DNA from: Candidatus Gastranaerophilales bacterium
GTDB lineage: Bacteria > Cyanobacteriota > Vampirovibrionia > Gastranaerophilales > Gastranaerophilaceae
Length of the DNA stretch: 64,000 nt
NCBI GenBank assembly: GCA_944325545.1
Contig: CALVAM010000014.1
Location: 1-64,000 of the forward strand
Direction: 5' to 3'
Made by a program: the position numbers and the translations under genes. This document shows positions 27,018 to 35,529 of this stretch, one piece after another. The notes beneath the pieces were generated by a model that was not told the origin of the DNA, ran no database searches, and saw only the letters and a list, made by a program, of their open reading frames with translations. Position 1 is the stretch's first letter. Every line of letters begins with the position of its first letter.

Positions 27018-27177
27018 AATTAAAACTCCTAACTACCCTATTACCTATTTAGGATACATGAAAAATAAACTCAAATCAATTTTGTAAATTTATTCTTTAT
27101 GATTATATAACTTTGTATATCAACTAATACTATAGAATGGTTTTTATTGTTTTTGCTTACATTTCTTTACATTGTTA

Positions 27178-27206
27178 TTGTTAGGGCTAAAAAAATATGA
27201 TATAAT
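27178..27206 (+). promoter_or_regulatory. Promoter of the 50-residue protein gene
   Basis: TTGTTA (27178-27183), 17 nt, TATAAT (27201-27206). It gives a leader of about 76 nt and excludes a start codon upstream of it. Confidence 0.65.
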
Positions 27207-27288
27207 TCCTTATATAAAGGATGCGGAAAATAACTTTAAAAAGCCAGATTGGTCATATATGTGTGTTACTAAAATAGGAGATTTAAGG

Positions 27289-27441
27289 ATGAAATTGATT
27301 TCTAAAGAAGTAAAAACAGTTAAGTCCTCATTCAATGAAGATTTCGAAGATTATTTAAAAAGACAACAATTAAGAACAACTTTTAATGGTATGGAATTAA
27401 AATCTTTCTCTTGGTATAGAAAGGCTTTAGGTTTGGTTTAG
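27289..27441 (+). CDS. Small hypothetical protein, 50 residues
   Basis: ATG at 27289 with GGAG about 9 nt upstream. The first residues are MKLISKEVKTVKSSFNEDFE, then YLKRQQLRTTFNGMELKSF, ending in a basic, aromatic tail. An upstream open frame from 27172 overlaps the promoter and is not used. No known family. Its own promoter and a strong terminator 35 nt after the stop make it a self-contained unit, which supports it being real. Confidence 0.6.
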   Translation: MKLISKEVKTVKSSFNEDFEDYLKRQQLRTTFNGMELKSFSWYRKALGLV

Positions 27442-27475
27442 TGTTTAAAGGGAGTATTTAAAAGATTTAAGATTT

Positions 27476-27507
27476 GTCGTAAAAATAATTTTTACGACTT
27501 TTTTTTA
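27476..27507. terminator. Rho-independent terminator
   Basis: GTCGTAAAAA / TTTTTACGAC perfect 10-bp stem with loop TAA and nine T residues. It ends the 50-residue gene and may also serve the opposing gene. Confidence 0.85.
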
Positions 27508-28230
27508 TGCTTGTTTATTTCCAATTTCATTTCCGGCAGTCATTAATGCAAACGGAATTGTCATTGATATTAAATTTATTAAAGGATGTGAGCCGAATTG
27601 CCTTGCAGCAAGACACATATCATCAACGTGTGCAGAAAAATCACTTAATTTTACAGGACGCCCTTTCCCTTGTTTAAAAACTATTTCATTAACTTTATTT
27701 GCTACAATATTACTAAAATATACTCCAGTCATTAGACCCAACATTGCTGCCGTAGATTTTGCAATTGTTGTTCTGTATGTTTTTTTGTATGGATTTTTTT
27801 CCAAAAATTTCTTAGAAATACTCGTTCCTGCTTTTGCAAAACGCACTGTAAAAAATGCAGGCAATGAAATATTTGCTATTTGTAATAAAGTTTCTTGGAG
27901 TTTAGCTTTTCTATTCTTTTTATTTTTATCTATGGCATACCCTCCAATTAAGCCTCCTAAACAAGAACCAGCACCAATTGTAATAATATCTTTTTCCTCT
28001 TCATATGGAGCTTTTGCCAAATAACTATTTTTTATATTTTTAAACATTTTTTTAGGATTTAATGAATACCCCTTTGATTTTGATAAATATGCTAAACTTC
28101 CAACAACTCCTAATGCAGTTGTAGTTGCAATTAAATGCTTTTCAGCCTTGTTATAATTACTATCATTCCAAGAACCGCCATGCCCGAAATTAATATTTCT
28201 ATTATAATTACCGTTAACTGAGTTCAACAT
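27505..28230 (-). CDS. Multi-helix membrane protein with N-terminal NFG leader
   Basis: 241 residues. The opening MLNSVNGNYNRNINFGHGG carries the shared leader (NFG at 14-16). Hydrophobic, glycine-rich stretches follow at about 32-50, 84-103, 118-132, 155-177 and 218-237, suggesting four or five membrane helices connected by basic loops. I recognise no family. It is not a typical transporter. AAAGG lies upstream of the ATG. Confidence 0.7.
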   Translation of the reverse strand: MLNSVNGNYNRNINFGHGGSWNDSNYNKAEKHLIATTTALGVVGSLAYLSKSKGYSLNPKKMFKNIKNSYLAKAPYEEEKDIITIGAGSCLGGLIGGYAIDKNKKNRKAKLQETLLQIANISLPAFFTVRFAKAGTSISKKFLEKNPYKKTYRTTIAKSTAAMLGLMTGVYFSNIVANKVNEIVFKQGKGRPVKLSDFSAHVDDMCLAARQFGSHPLINLISMTIPFALMTAGNEIGNKQA

Positions 28231-28293
28231 AACACGACCTTTCGGTTATTATAAAACTCTAAAAAATAAAAATTGACATTGTATTAAGAAATT

Positions 28294-28770
28294 TTAACAA
28301 ACAGGCGAATAAAATTTTGAAATTTCTTCAAAATATTTCTCTAAAGCTTTATATCCGTTATAAATTTCATTAGTAACAGTTGTATATTTACTGGCTACAA
28401 TATATTTTAATTCTTTACATCTTATCTGTAAGATATTATCAGCATCTTTTCTTAATAATTCATTATTAGAAGTTGACCATTTTTTTAAATAAGATAATTC
28501 TTCATTAATTTGTTTTATAGTTGAAAATTCTAATGTATTGAAATCATATTTTTTCAATAGTTGAATTTCAGAATTACTAATTCTGCTCTGAACAGCTTGG
28601 AAGCGATAAATTCTTTTTATAATAACATAATTATCAGCAACTCTTCTATGTGAATAAGGAACAGCACTTTTTGCTAACAAAGCCGACGTCGACAAAGCCG
28701 TAAAAGCATCATCATTATTAGATAAGCTGCTTTGAACAGGATTAACTACTTCTATCTTCTTATTAATCAA
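28294..28770 (-). CDS. Hypothetical helical protein, 158 residues
   Basis: TTG start at 28770 preceded by AAAAGGAG at 9 nt. It has no signal or membrane segment and is mostly helical, with Leu/Lys/Glu-rich stretches from about residue 55 on. The N-terminal 40 residues are Ser/Ala/Asn-rich (VQSSLSNNDDAF), suggesting a flexible start. It lies upstream of the leader-bearing membrane protein on the same strand (63-nt gap). Function unknown. Confidence 0.55.
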   Translation of the reverse strand: MINKKIEVVNPVQSSLSNNDDAFTALSTSALLAKSAVPYSHRRVADNYVIIKRIYRFQAVQSRISNSEIQLLKKYDFNTLEFSTIKQINEELSYLKKWSTSNNELLRKDADNILQIRCKELKYIVASKYTTVTNEIYNGYKALEKYFEEISKFYSPVC

Positions 28771-28914
28771 TTACCCAAACTCCTTTTCCCTTTTTTATAA
28801 ATTTAATAATATATTAATGAACGAATATTGTCACTAATAAAAAAAATAATTTTTACATTAAGAAACATTCTTTGACTTGAGAAATGCAAATTAGATTTTT
28901 TTCTTTTTAGAATA

Positions 28915-28920
28915 TATAAT
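28915..28920 (+). promoter_or_regulatory. -10 element abutting the kinase start codon
   Basis: TATAAT ends 7 nt before the ATG at 28928, with no Shine-Dalgarno sequence between. It suggests a leaderless transcript. No clear -35 is seen. Confidence 0.4.
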
Positions 28921-28927
28921 ATTATAT

Positions 28928-30580
28928 ATGGGGAAGTTTGATTTATTTAATAAATTTAATAGTGCTGTTCTCGTCGTAAATGAAAAACAGGAATTTGTTT
29001 TTGCAAATAATGTTTTCAAAAGAGTTTTTCCGGATTTTGAAAATATAAAAAAGTTTTCGCATAAATTAAACTATAGTGTTTGTGCATTAGAAAGCAATGA
29101 TGTAAGTGTTCATTCCCCTATTGTTCAAGCATTAAAATCTCTTCAAGATTTTTCTGCCTACGTAATATATCAAACATCCTCAAATGATTATTTTTACTAT
29201 GATATGAACACAACTAAAAAAGGCAAATATACAATTATTGTTTTCACAGATGTTACAGCAAAAATAAAATTAGAAAATAATTGTGTACTACTGCAAAATA
29301 CTCAAAAAAAGCTAAATTTACTAGAAAATGAAAATAAAAATTTATCAAAAATAAAATTAAAAGCTCAATCACAAGCAATGAAATTATTGTTATTAAATAA
29401 TATTGCAAATATTATTAGAGAATCAATGGATTCTTCTGTTATCTTAAAATCAGCACTAAAGGAACTTTCTCAAATGTTTGGGGCCTTTAAAGCTTATTAT
29501 GCTCAAAAAGAAGAAAAAATTTCCGAATTCAAAATTATAGAAGCTACAGATGAAATTGATTTAAATAATATTATTATGTTTGATAAACCGGTAAATATTG
29601 AAATCGCAAACGGAAAAATTTCACATCTTTCTTGCATAAAAGAACATAAAAATGCAAAACCTTTTAAAGAACTTGTACAAAGAATTATTTTACCGGTTAA
29701 TCATTATAATAAAATACTGGGAATTATTGTTTTACTAACGAAACAAAAAATAAAACTTGATGACACTTTAGAAGTCTTAAAAGGTGTTTCGGGACAACTT
29801 GGGAATGCAATTGTTCAAGCAGAATTATACAAAAATAACGAACAAATGGTTAAAGATTTAACAAAAACATTAGAAGAATTAAAAGACACTCAATTAAAGT
29901 TAATTAATTCTGAAAAAATGGCATCTTTAGGACAACTTATAGCAGGTGTTGCACATGAAATTAATACTCCAATTGCTTCTATAAAATCTAACAATGAAAT
30001 AATTAAAAAAATTATTTCTCAAATAAAAAATGAAGAAGTTTTCGAATTATTAGAAGAAATAAATAAAATAGATTCGGAAGCAATTGCAAGAATTAACAGA
30101 CTTGTTGTTTCACTGAGAAAATTTGTAAGGTTAGATGAAGCCGAATTACAAGAGGCTGATATTAATAAAGAAATTGATTTAACATTGGACTTGATAAGGC
30201 ATGAAACTAAAAATAAAATAACAATAATCAAAAAATATGGAAATCTACCTCCTATTAAATGCTATCCAAATATGTTAAATCAAGTCTTCATGAACATATT
30301 AGTCAATGCAGCACACGCAATAACAGAAAAAGGCACAATAACGATAGAAACTTTATTTAAAAATAATAACTTAACGGTCAAAATAAAAGATAACGGCTGC
30401 GGAATTAAAGAGCCGGAAAAAATATTCTTTGCGGGATATACAACTAAGGGAGTCGGTGTTGGAACAGGTTTAGGACTTGCAATCTCAAAAAAAATAATTG
30501 AAAAACACAAGGGGAGTATAGAAGTAAAATCAGAGGTAAATAAGGGTAGTGAATTCTTTATTACTATCCCCGGTAAGTAG
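28928..30580 (+). CDS. Sensor histidine kinase (PAS-GAF-HisKA-HATPase), cytoplasmic
   Basis: 550 residues without membrane helices. An N-terminal PAS-like domain (about 10-115) is followed by a coiled coil, a GAF-like domain (about 155-295), and a HisKA helix with the phosphorylated His in GVAHEINTPIAS (about 342). The ATP-binding domain has the N box NILVNAAHAI, the G1 box DNGCGI, an F-box-like FFAGYTTK and the G2 box GTGLGLAISKKI. All kinase motifs look functional. It senses an internal signal, since it has no extracellular part. No response regulator gene is adjacent, making it an orphan kinase. Confidence 0.93.
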   Translation: MGKFDLFNKFNSAVLVVNEKQEFVFANNVFKRVFPDFENIKKFSHKLNYSVCALESNDVSVHSPIVQALKSLQDFSAYVIYQTSSNDYFYYDMNTTKKGKYTIIVFTDVTAKIKLENNCVLLQNTQKKLNLLENENKNLSKIKLKAQSQAMKLLLLNNIANIIRESMDSSVILKSALKELSQMFGAFKAYYAQKEEKISEFKIIEATDEIDLNNIIMFDKPVNIEIANGKISHLSCIKEHKNAKPFKELVQRIILPVNHYNKILGIIVLLTKQKIKLDDTLEVLKGVSGQLGNAIVQAELYKNNEQMVKDLTKTLEELKDTQLKLINSEKMASLGQLIAGVAHEINTPIASIKSNNEIIKKIISQIKNEEVFELLEEINKIDSEAIARINRLVVSLRKFVRLDEAELQEADINKEIDLTLDLIRHETKNKITIIKKYGNLPPIKCYPNMLNQVFMNILVNAAHAITEKGTITIETLFKNNNLTVKIKDNGCGIKEPEKIFFAGYTTKGVGVGTGLGLAISKKIIEKHKGSIEVKSEVNKGSEFFITIPGK

Positions 30581-30870
30581 GAAATGTAAAGTTTTATAAA
30601 TCGGTTATACGCTAATATTGATAATATATTAAGCCAAGTCGTATTTATAATTTGAATTAAATTTTGTAAAATAATCTAGTGGAGTAGTAAAAAAAATGTA
30701 AAAATATGGTATATTAATACTACCGAGATTAAGTGTAAATTTTACCCTTAAAAAGGGATTGTAACAAAAAATTTACAAAAAAATAGATAAAGGCAATTTT
30801 AAAAAATACAAAAACTTTATATTACTGTGTAGAAGTTAAATGATATGTTTACATATTGGAGGTAAAGTGT
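30581..30870 (+). promoter_or_regulatory. Long AT-rich upstream region of the HEAT-repeat gene
   Basis: 290 nt without a gene. It contains a GTAGTA...TACTAC inverted repeat around a TATATT box (about 30684-30724), a short CCCTT/AAGGG hairpin (30744-30757), and a perfect TTGTAA-N8-TTACAA inverted repeat (30759-30778) about 110 nt before the ATG. The last could be an operator. The TTGTAACAAA core recurs upstream of the genes at 31866 and 37139 and in sRNA locus A. Confidence 0.4.
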
Positions 30871-31728
30871 ATGGCAATTACAGTAAACGGAAAGAAAAAA
30901 CAGGTAAAGAAAACTTTTCAAGAACTTATTAATGATTTAATGACATCAAGTTCTGAAAAGGTTAGATATAATGCCGCTCGTGTTTTAGGTGAAATGGGCG
31001 ACTCAAAAGCTGTAGAACCATTAATCAATGTACTAAAAAATGATAAAAATGGTTCAGTTCGTTTATATGCTGCTCGTGCTTTAGGTGAATTAGGTGATAC
31101 AAAGGCTACTGAGCATTTGATTGAATCTTTAAGAGAAGATAGAAATGTTGATGTTAGAGTTCGTGCTGCCAGAGCATTAGGACGTTTGGGCGGAAAGATA
31201 GTTGTAGAACCTCTTGTTGAAGCTTTAAACGATGAAAATTCTCAAGTTTGTATAACTGCAACAGATGCTTTAATTGAAATCGGTGATGTTGCAACAGATG
31301 CTTTGATGAACTCATTAGATCATGAAAAAGTTAATGTACGTTGTGATGCAACTCGTGCATTGGGTGAAATCGGTAATAAAAAATGCGTTGATAAAATTAT
31401 CAATATGTTATATGACGAATGGGTAAATGTTAGAATTTATGCAGTAACTTCTTTAGGTAAGTTAAATGATAAGAAAGCTGTTCCTGCTTTAATCGACGTT
31501 ATGAAAAATCGTTCAGAAAATGATTTGGTTAGAGCTGGTGCTGCGGCAGCATTAGGTGTTTTAAGAGATCAAAGAGCTTTATTACCTCTAAGAGAATTAA
31601 TTATGGAAGCAGAAGAATTAGGTGAATTAGAAGATACTGCTTTAAAATCATTCAAGAAGATTATGGCTGCTAACTGGCAAGCTATTCCTGGTGCTACTCA
31701 ACAAAAGAAACCAACTGCATCATTTTAA
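30871..31728 (+). CDS. HEAT-repeat protein (PBS-lyase-like repeats)
   Basis: 285 residues from the ATG at 30871, which has GGAGG 8 nt upstream. After a basic N-terminus it consists of about seven tandem 31-residue HEAT units with the pattern R-x-x-A-A-R-A-L-G-E-L-G-D-x-x-A-V-x-P-L, e.g. VRYNAARVLGEMGDSKAVEP. This repeat type (E-Z type or PBS lyase HEAT) is widespread in cyanobacteria, where some members attach bilins and many are general scaffolds. No cysteine or catalytic residues suggest an enzyme, so a protein-binding scaffold is most likely. The leader is unusually long. Confidence 0.9.
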   Translation: MAITVNGKKKQVKKTFQELINDLMTSSSEKVRYNAARVLGEMGDSKAVEPLINVLKNDKNGSVRLYAARALGELGDTKATEHLIESLREDRNVDVRVRAARALGRLGGKIVVEPLVEALNDENSQVCITATDALIEIGDVATDALMNSLDHEKVNVRCDATRALGEIGNKKCVDKIINMLYDEWVNVRIYAVTSLGKLNDKKAVPALIDVMKNRSENDLVRAGAAAALGVLRDQRALLPLRELIMEAEELGELEDTALKSFKKIMAANWQAIPGATQQKKPTASF

Positions 31729-31744
31729 TATAATTTAAGAACTT

Positions 31745-31780
31745 AAAAGGGCGACTGATTTTAATCAGTCGCCCTTTTTT
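31745..31780 (+). terminator. Rho-independent terminator
   Basis: AAAAGGGCGACTGA / TCAGTCGCCCTTTT stem followed by T residues, after the HEAT-repeat gene. Confidence 0.88.
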
Positions 31781-31865
31781 GTATATCTTTGTAACAAATA
31801 AGCAATTTTTTTTATTTGATTTACTTAATAAATATATAGGGGAATATTAGATAGGAGTTTTTAAT

Positions 31866-33203
31866 TTGAGTTTATTAAATTCTGCAAAAGTAATTGCGAA
31901 ATATTTTACAAAACCTGAACAGTATATTTTAGTTAATAAAACGAGATTTAATTTAGGTGATACTAATGTAAGTTTAGTTTTTAATAAAGACTTAGATATA
32001 ATAAACGGGAAATTGGCAGATGATAAATTGGCTGAAATTGGGACAACGGCATTGCAGTTAGAAAAAGATTTTGTACAAAAGTTTCCTGATGCTAAAAAGG
32101 AAGTTAAAGATATATTTGAGAAACTCGATACAGTTGAAAGTTTTTCTTTTCGTCCAAAAAGTGCCGGGTCTATGGAAACTAAACTAGAGCGAGAATTTAT
32201 TGCAGGAAAACCTTTTAATTCGTTTAGTGATGCTAAAGAATTGGTTAGAGATGGTATTGGAAGTAGAATATTCATGAAATCTTTACCGGAATTGTCATCT
32301 AAAGAATTAAAGAAAATGTTAAATGGATTTAGGTTAAATGGTGATGAATTATCTAAGCAGGATAAAAAAATTTTGTATAAATGTGTTTATGATTATCCTA
32401 TGAGTTTAGATGAGAAGAAAAAAGGTTTTCCAATTTTTGAAAAATTTGTTGAGCCTTTAATACAAAAACAGTCTCAACAGGTTGTTGATGAAATTACCTT
32501 GTCTATTGTTAAAAATTCAATGGTTAAAAAAGGGTTATCAATAGAAGATGTGAGAGCAAAAGGTATGCTTTCAGATGTTTTAATAGAAAGATTACAAAAA
32601 GAAGACATTAAACCTTTAGAATTTGATTTGGTAAATAATTATAGAGGTGAATTTGGGCTTCCGGTTTTTACTAATGCTCAATTGCAACAAATAGAAAAAG
32701 CTTCGGGGGGCAAATTAAAGATAATTTCACGACCTGATTTGTTGGATTATGATAAATATCCTAAAGAATATATAGAAAAAATGCAAAAATCTATTAGGCA
32801 AAGCGGGTATCGTACTGCTCAAGGTAATGTTATTCATAAAAATGGAGTTAGAGGAGAATTTCAATTTAGAGATCTTTTTACTAATGATTTTGCCGAATAT
32901 GAACATATTGCATATGATTTAAGAATGGGTAAAAATACTTTAGGAGAATTGTTTAATGATTATAAACGAGAAATTTCTAAATTAAGTGATAATAAATATA
33001 ATAAATATACACAATATTTGGGTGAATGTTATAATTACTATAATAGAAAGTCTTTAGGTTTGCCGATCCATAAACCTAAATTACCAAAAGGATTTAATAA
33101 AATATTAAGTGAAGAAAATATGAAAAATTTGCATGATGTAAATGAAAAAAGAATGAATGAATTAAAGAAAAATTTTGTTCCGTCATTTGTCCAAGTAGCT
33201 TAG
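31866..33203 (+). CDS. RelA/SpoT-like nucleotidyltransferase-domain protein
   Basis: 445 residues; TTG start with AGGAG at 8 nt. Motifs of the (p)ppGpp synthetase fold are visible: FRPKSAGSMETK (about 94-105; compare R-x-K-S-x-x-S-x-x-x-K), then DGIGSRI (about 127; D-x-x-G-x-R-I, metal-binding Asp), GYRTAQ (about 313) and GEFQFRD (about 330; E-x-Q-x-R with the catalytic-type Glu). No HD hydrolase, TGS or ACT domain is present. The gap between the second and third motifs is about 185 residues, far more than usual, so a helical insertion splits the domain. Downstream after 11 nt comes a small partner gene. Synthetase activity is plausible but unproven; it could be a toxin- or effector-type member. 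Confidence 0.6.
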   Translation: MSLLNSAKVIAKYFTKPEQYILVNKTRFNLGDTNVSLVFNKDLDIINGKLADDKLAEIGTTALQLEKDFVQKFPDAKKEVKDIFEKLDTVESFSFRPKSAGSMETKLEREFIAGKPFNSFSDAKELVRDGIGSRIFMKSLPELSSKELKKMLNGFRLNGDELSKQDKKILYKCVYDYPMSLDEKKKGFPIFEKFVEPLIQKQSQQVVDEITLSIVKNSMVKKGLSIEDVRAKGMLSDVLIERLQKEDIKPLEFDLVNNYRGEFGLPVFTNAQLQQIEKASGGKLKIISRPDLLDYDKYPKEYIEKMQKSIRQSGYRTAQGNVIHKNGVRGEFQFRDLFTNDFAEYEHIAYDLRMGKNTLGELFNDYKREISKLSDNKYNKYTQYLGECYNYYNRKSLGLPIHKPKLPKGFNKILSEENMKNLHDVNEKRMNELKKNFVPSFVQVA

Positions 33204-33214
33204 AGGTTTTTAGT

Positions 33215-33634
33215 ATGATAAAATATGATATAAATAAAATTAGAACCAATAAAAATATAAATTTCCGTCCGAGGTTAAAAATGGATATAGTCAAAAATAT
33301 TGAAAATATGATATCAACTATGAAAGCTCGTGTAGAAAGAGAAATCCCCGATACAGGTTATTTTAGAAATTTTGCTGAAAATTTTGAGAATAAAGATAAT
33401 AAAATTTTTGGCAAATATATAGCTTTATCAATTGAAAAAGATGAAATGATTGACGGAGAAGCTTTATTGAAAATATCTGTTCTACATCCTAATTTACCTG
33501 TTGATGCTTCAAGTTTGTTGGTCGCAGGAAATAGAAAAAAAATTCTTGATTATATGAATAATGATAAATTTCTTGATGAAGTTAAAAATTCCATATTAGA
33601 ATTATCGAAAAGTTTAAAAGAATCAAATTTATAA
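33215..33634 (+). CDS. Hypothetical partner of the RelA-like gene, with NFRP leader
   Basis: 139 residues, 11 nt downstream of the RelA-like gene with AGAGGT before the ATG, so clearly co-transcribed. The N-terminus MIKYDINKIRTNKNINFRPR matches the leader pattern (Asn-x-Asn-Phe). The body is one alpha/beta domain (FGKYIALSIEKDEMI, LLKISVLHPNLPVDASSLL) and a C-terminal helix. No known family. By position it could be an antitoxin, immunity or regulatory partner, which is only inference from gene order. Confidence 0.6.
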   Translation: MIKYDINKIRTNKNINFRPRLKMDIVKNIENMISTMKARVEREIPDTGYFRNFAENFENKDNKIFGKYIALSIEKDEMIDGEALLKISVLHPNLPVDASSLLVAGNRKKILDYMNNDKFLDEVKNSILELSKSLKESNL

Positions 33635-33635
33635 C

Positions 33636-33674
33636 AAAAGAGGTTTCTGAATAAAATTCAGAAACCTCTTTTTA
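33636..33674. terminator. Bidirectional terminator
   Basis: AAAAGAGGTTTCTGAA / TTCAGAAACCTCTTTT stem flanked by A and T tracts, between converging genes. Confidence 0.88.
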
Positions 33675-33680
33675 TTACTT

Positions 33681-33872
33681 TCAAAAATCTTCGTCAGCTT
33701 CTTTTGCCAAAACATCTTCTTTATCATCAGATTTAAAAACATCTAATTTCATATTTTCAAAATCTAAATCTACATTAACACAATCACCTTTTTCCCATTC
33801 CAGTTGATTTAAAAAATCTTTAGGAATTTTTATGTATAATTCATTATCCCAATAAACAAGTTTTGTTTTCAT
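33681..33872 (-). CDS. AbrB/MazE-type DNA-binding protein
   Basis: 63 residues from the ATG at 33872, which follows GGAGGG; an earlier in-frame ATG at 33905 overlaps that site. The sequence KLVYWDNELYIKIPKDFLNQ, then WEKGDCVNVDL, fits the SpoVT/AbrB swapped-hairpin fold used by MazE-like antitoxins and transition-state regulators. The C-terminal 20 residues are strongly acidic, as in antitoxins that bind a toxin. No MazF-like toxin gene is adjacent. Confidence 0.65.
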   Translation of the reverse strand: MKTKLVYWDNELYIKIPKDFLNQLEWEKGDCVNVDLDFENMKLDVFKSDDKEDVLAKEADEDF

Positions 33873-34019
33873 TATATGCCCTCCTTTTCTATAAAATTTT
33901 TCCATTTATAGAGAAAAAGAGCAATTAAACGGTTTACTAATTTATTTGGTTAAAAAAATGTTAAAAAAAGTTACAAAATTTTTTAATGTAAAAACATAGG
34001 CTTGCGAAAAAAAAGCTTT

Positions 34020-34168
34020 TATAATAGAATTTTCATGTCAGAAAGTAACCCACATTTGAATATTTATTAGATGCCGAAAACGGGCGTTCTTATAATATTT
34101 TGATATTCAAATGTTTCATAATAAAACAAAAATAGTATACAACTGTTAAAAAATAGGAAAGGTATAAC
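34020..34168 (+). promoter_or_regulatory. rpsE leader: -10 box and large inverted repeat
   Basis: TATAAT at 34020-34025 starts a leader of about 140 nt. A perfect 12-bp inverted repeat (ACATTTGAATAT at 34052-34063, ATATTCAAATGT at 34103-34114) encloses an inner CCG-AAAA-CGG hairpin. A folded leader just before a ribosomal-protein operon suggests autogenous control. It does not match a leader I know. Confidence 0.45.
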
Positions 34169-34804
34169 ATGACAGAAGAAATTAAACAAGTTGAAGAAGT
34201 TGTTGCAGAATCTACCGAAGAAGTAGTAGAAGAAACATCTGTAGCTGAAGAAGCAGCTGTAGAAGCACCTGCAAAAAAACAACGTAGCAGAAAGAAAAGA
34301 GTAGAAACACAAGAAGTAAAACCGGAATCAGAATGGAAAGAACAAGTAGTTCAAATCCGTCGTGTAACAAAGGTTGTAAAAGGTGGTAAAAAATTAAGTT
34401 TCAGAGCGATTGTAATTGTAGGTAACAAAAAAGGCCAAGTAGGTGTTGGTTGTGCAAAAGCATCAGAAGTTATCGTAGCAATACAAAAAGCTATCGCAGA
34501 CGGAAGAAAAAATTTAATAACAGTGCCTATCTTTAAAACAACAATTCCTCACCCAATAACAGGTCGCTCAGGTGCTGGAGCTGTTATGTTAAGACCGGCA
34601 TCACAAGGTACAGGTATTATTGCAGGTGGAGCTGTTCGTTCAGTATTAGAACTTGCGGGTATTGAAAATATTCTTTCAAAATCATTAGGTTCAAAATCAC
34701 CTTTAAATGCTGCTAATGCTACATTAGAAGCATTAAAATCATTAAGACCATTCTCAGAAGTTGCAAAAAAACGTGGTCTTACAATGGCTGAATTATTAAA
34801 CTAG
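34169..34804 (+). CDS. rpsE: 30S ribosomal protein S5 (uS5) with acidic N-terminal extension
   Basis: 211 residues. The core begins near [20 protein letters not shown] and shows [37 protein letters not shown] and [19 protein letters not shown], all standard for S5. The first 35 residues are a Glu/Val/Ala-rich acidic extension followed by a basic KKQRSRKKR stretch, longer than in most bacteria. Opens an operon with rpmD, rplO and secY, but rplF and rplR, its usual upstream partners, are absent. Confidence 0.97.
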   Translation: MTEEIKQVEEVVAESTEEVVEETSVAEEAAVEAPAKKQRSRKKRVETQEVKPESEWKEQVVQIRRVTKVVKGGKKLSFRAIVIVGNKKGQVGVGCAKASEVIVAIQKAIADGRKNLITVPIFKTTIPHPITGRSGAGAVMLRPASQGTGIIAGGAVRSVLELAGIENILSKSLGSKSPLNAANATLEALKSLRPFSEVAKKRGLTMAELLN

Positions 34805-34866
34805 TAGGCTATTTTCAGTTGAAATTTAGATGAAATAATAAGACTAATAGTAAAAGGAATATAAAA

Positions 34867-35052
34867 ATGGCAGAAACAAAACAAATAAAAATAAAACTTG
34901 TCAAAAGTTTAATCGGATGTTCTGAAGCACAACGTAAAGTTGCAAAAGCTTTAGGATTAAGCAAAACAAACCAAGTTGTTGAACATCACAACAGTGCAAC
35001 AATTATGGGAATGGTAAATAAAATTTCACATTTATTGGAAGTACAAGAATAG
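34867..35052 (+). CDS. rpmD: 50S ribosomal protein L30 (uL30)
   Basis: 61 residues, full length for bacterial L30. IKLVKSLIGCSEAQRKVAKALGL fits the family's KS-x-IG...Q...LGL pattern and is followed by HNSATIMGMVNKISHLLEV. It lies 62 nt after rpsE with an AAGGAAT ribosome binding site. Confidence 0.95.
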   Translation: MAETKQIKIKLVKSLIGCSEAQRKVAKALGLSKTNQVVEHHNSATIMGMVNKISHLLEVQE

Positions 35053-35076
35053 TAAAAGAAAAGAGGAATATAAATT

Positions 35077-35529
35077 ATGGCAGATAAAATTTTGTTAGAA
35101 GATTTGAGACCTGCAGAAGGCTCAACTTCAAAATCAAAAAGAGTAGGACGTGGACGTTCATCAGGACATGGTAAAACATCTTGCCGCGGACATAATGGTG
35201 AAGGACAACGTTCAGGCAGAACTTCAAAAAGAGGTTTTGAAGGCGGACAAATGCCAGCATACAGAAGATTACCAAAACTAAAAGGTTTCCAATTAATTAA
35301 TCCACGTAATTATGCAGAAATCAATGTTGGTAGACTTGCTGAATTAAAAATTACGGAAATTTCTTTAGAAACATTAAAAGAAATCAGAAAAGCTCACCCA
35401 TCTTGTGATGGTTTAAGAATTTTAGGTAATGGTGAAATTAAAAAAGCTATTAATGTAAAAGCTAACTATGTAACACCATCAGCAAAAGAAAAAATCGAAG
35501 CAGCAGGCGGAAAGGTTGAATTAGTATAA
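35077..35529 (+). CDS. rplO: 50S ribosomal protein L15 (uL15)
   Basis: 150 residues. The glycine/arginine-rich N-terminal tail (KRVGRGRSSGHGKTSCRGH, then GFEGGQMPAYRRLPK) threads into 23S rRNA, followed by the globular domain ending EKIEAAGGKVELV. It is followed directly by secY, whose ATG overlaps its stop (TAATG). Confidence 0.97.
   Translation: MADKILLEDLRPAEGSTSKSKRVGRGRSSGHGKTSCRGHNGEGQRSGRTSKRGFEGGQMPAYRRLPKLKGFQLINPRNYAEINVGRLAELKITEISLETLKEIRKAHPSCDGLRILGNGEIKKAINVKANYVTPSAKEKIEAAGGKVELV

Noticed and set aside
33681-33905. MazE/MazF toxin-antitoxin pair
   Set aside because: Only the AbrB/MazE-like gene is present; no toxin gene lies next to it.
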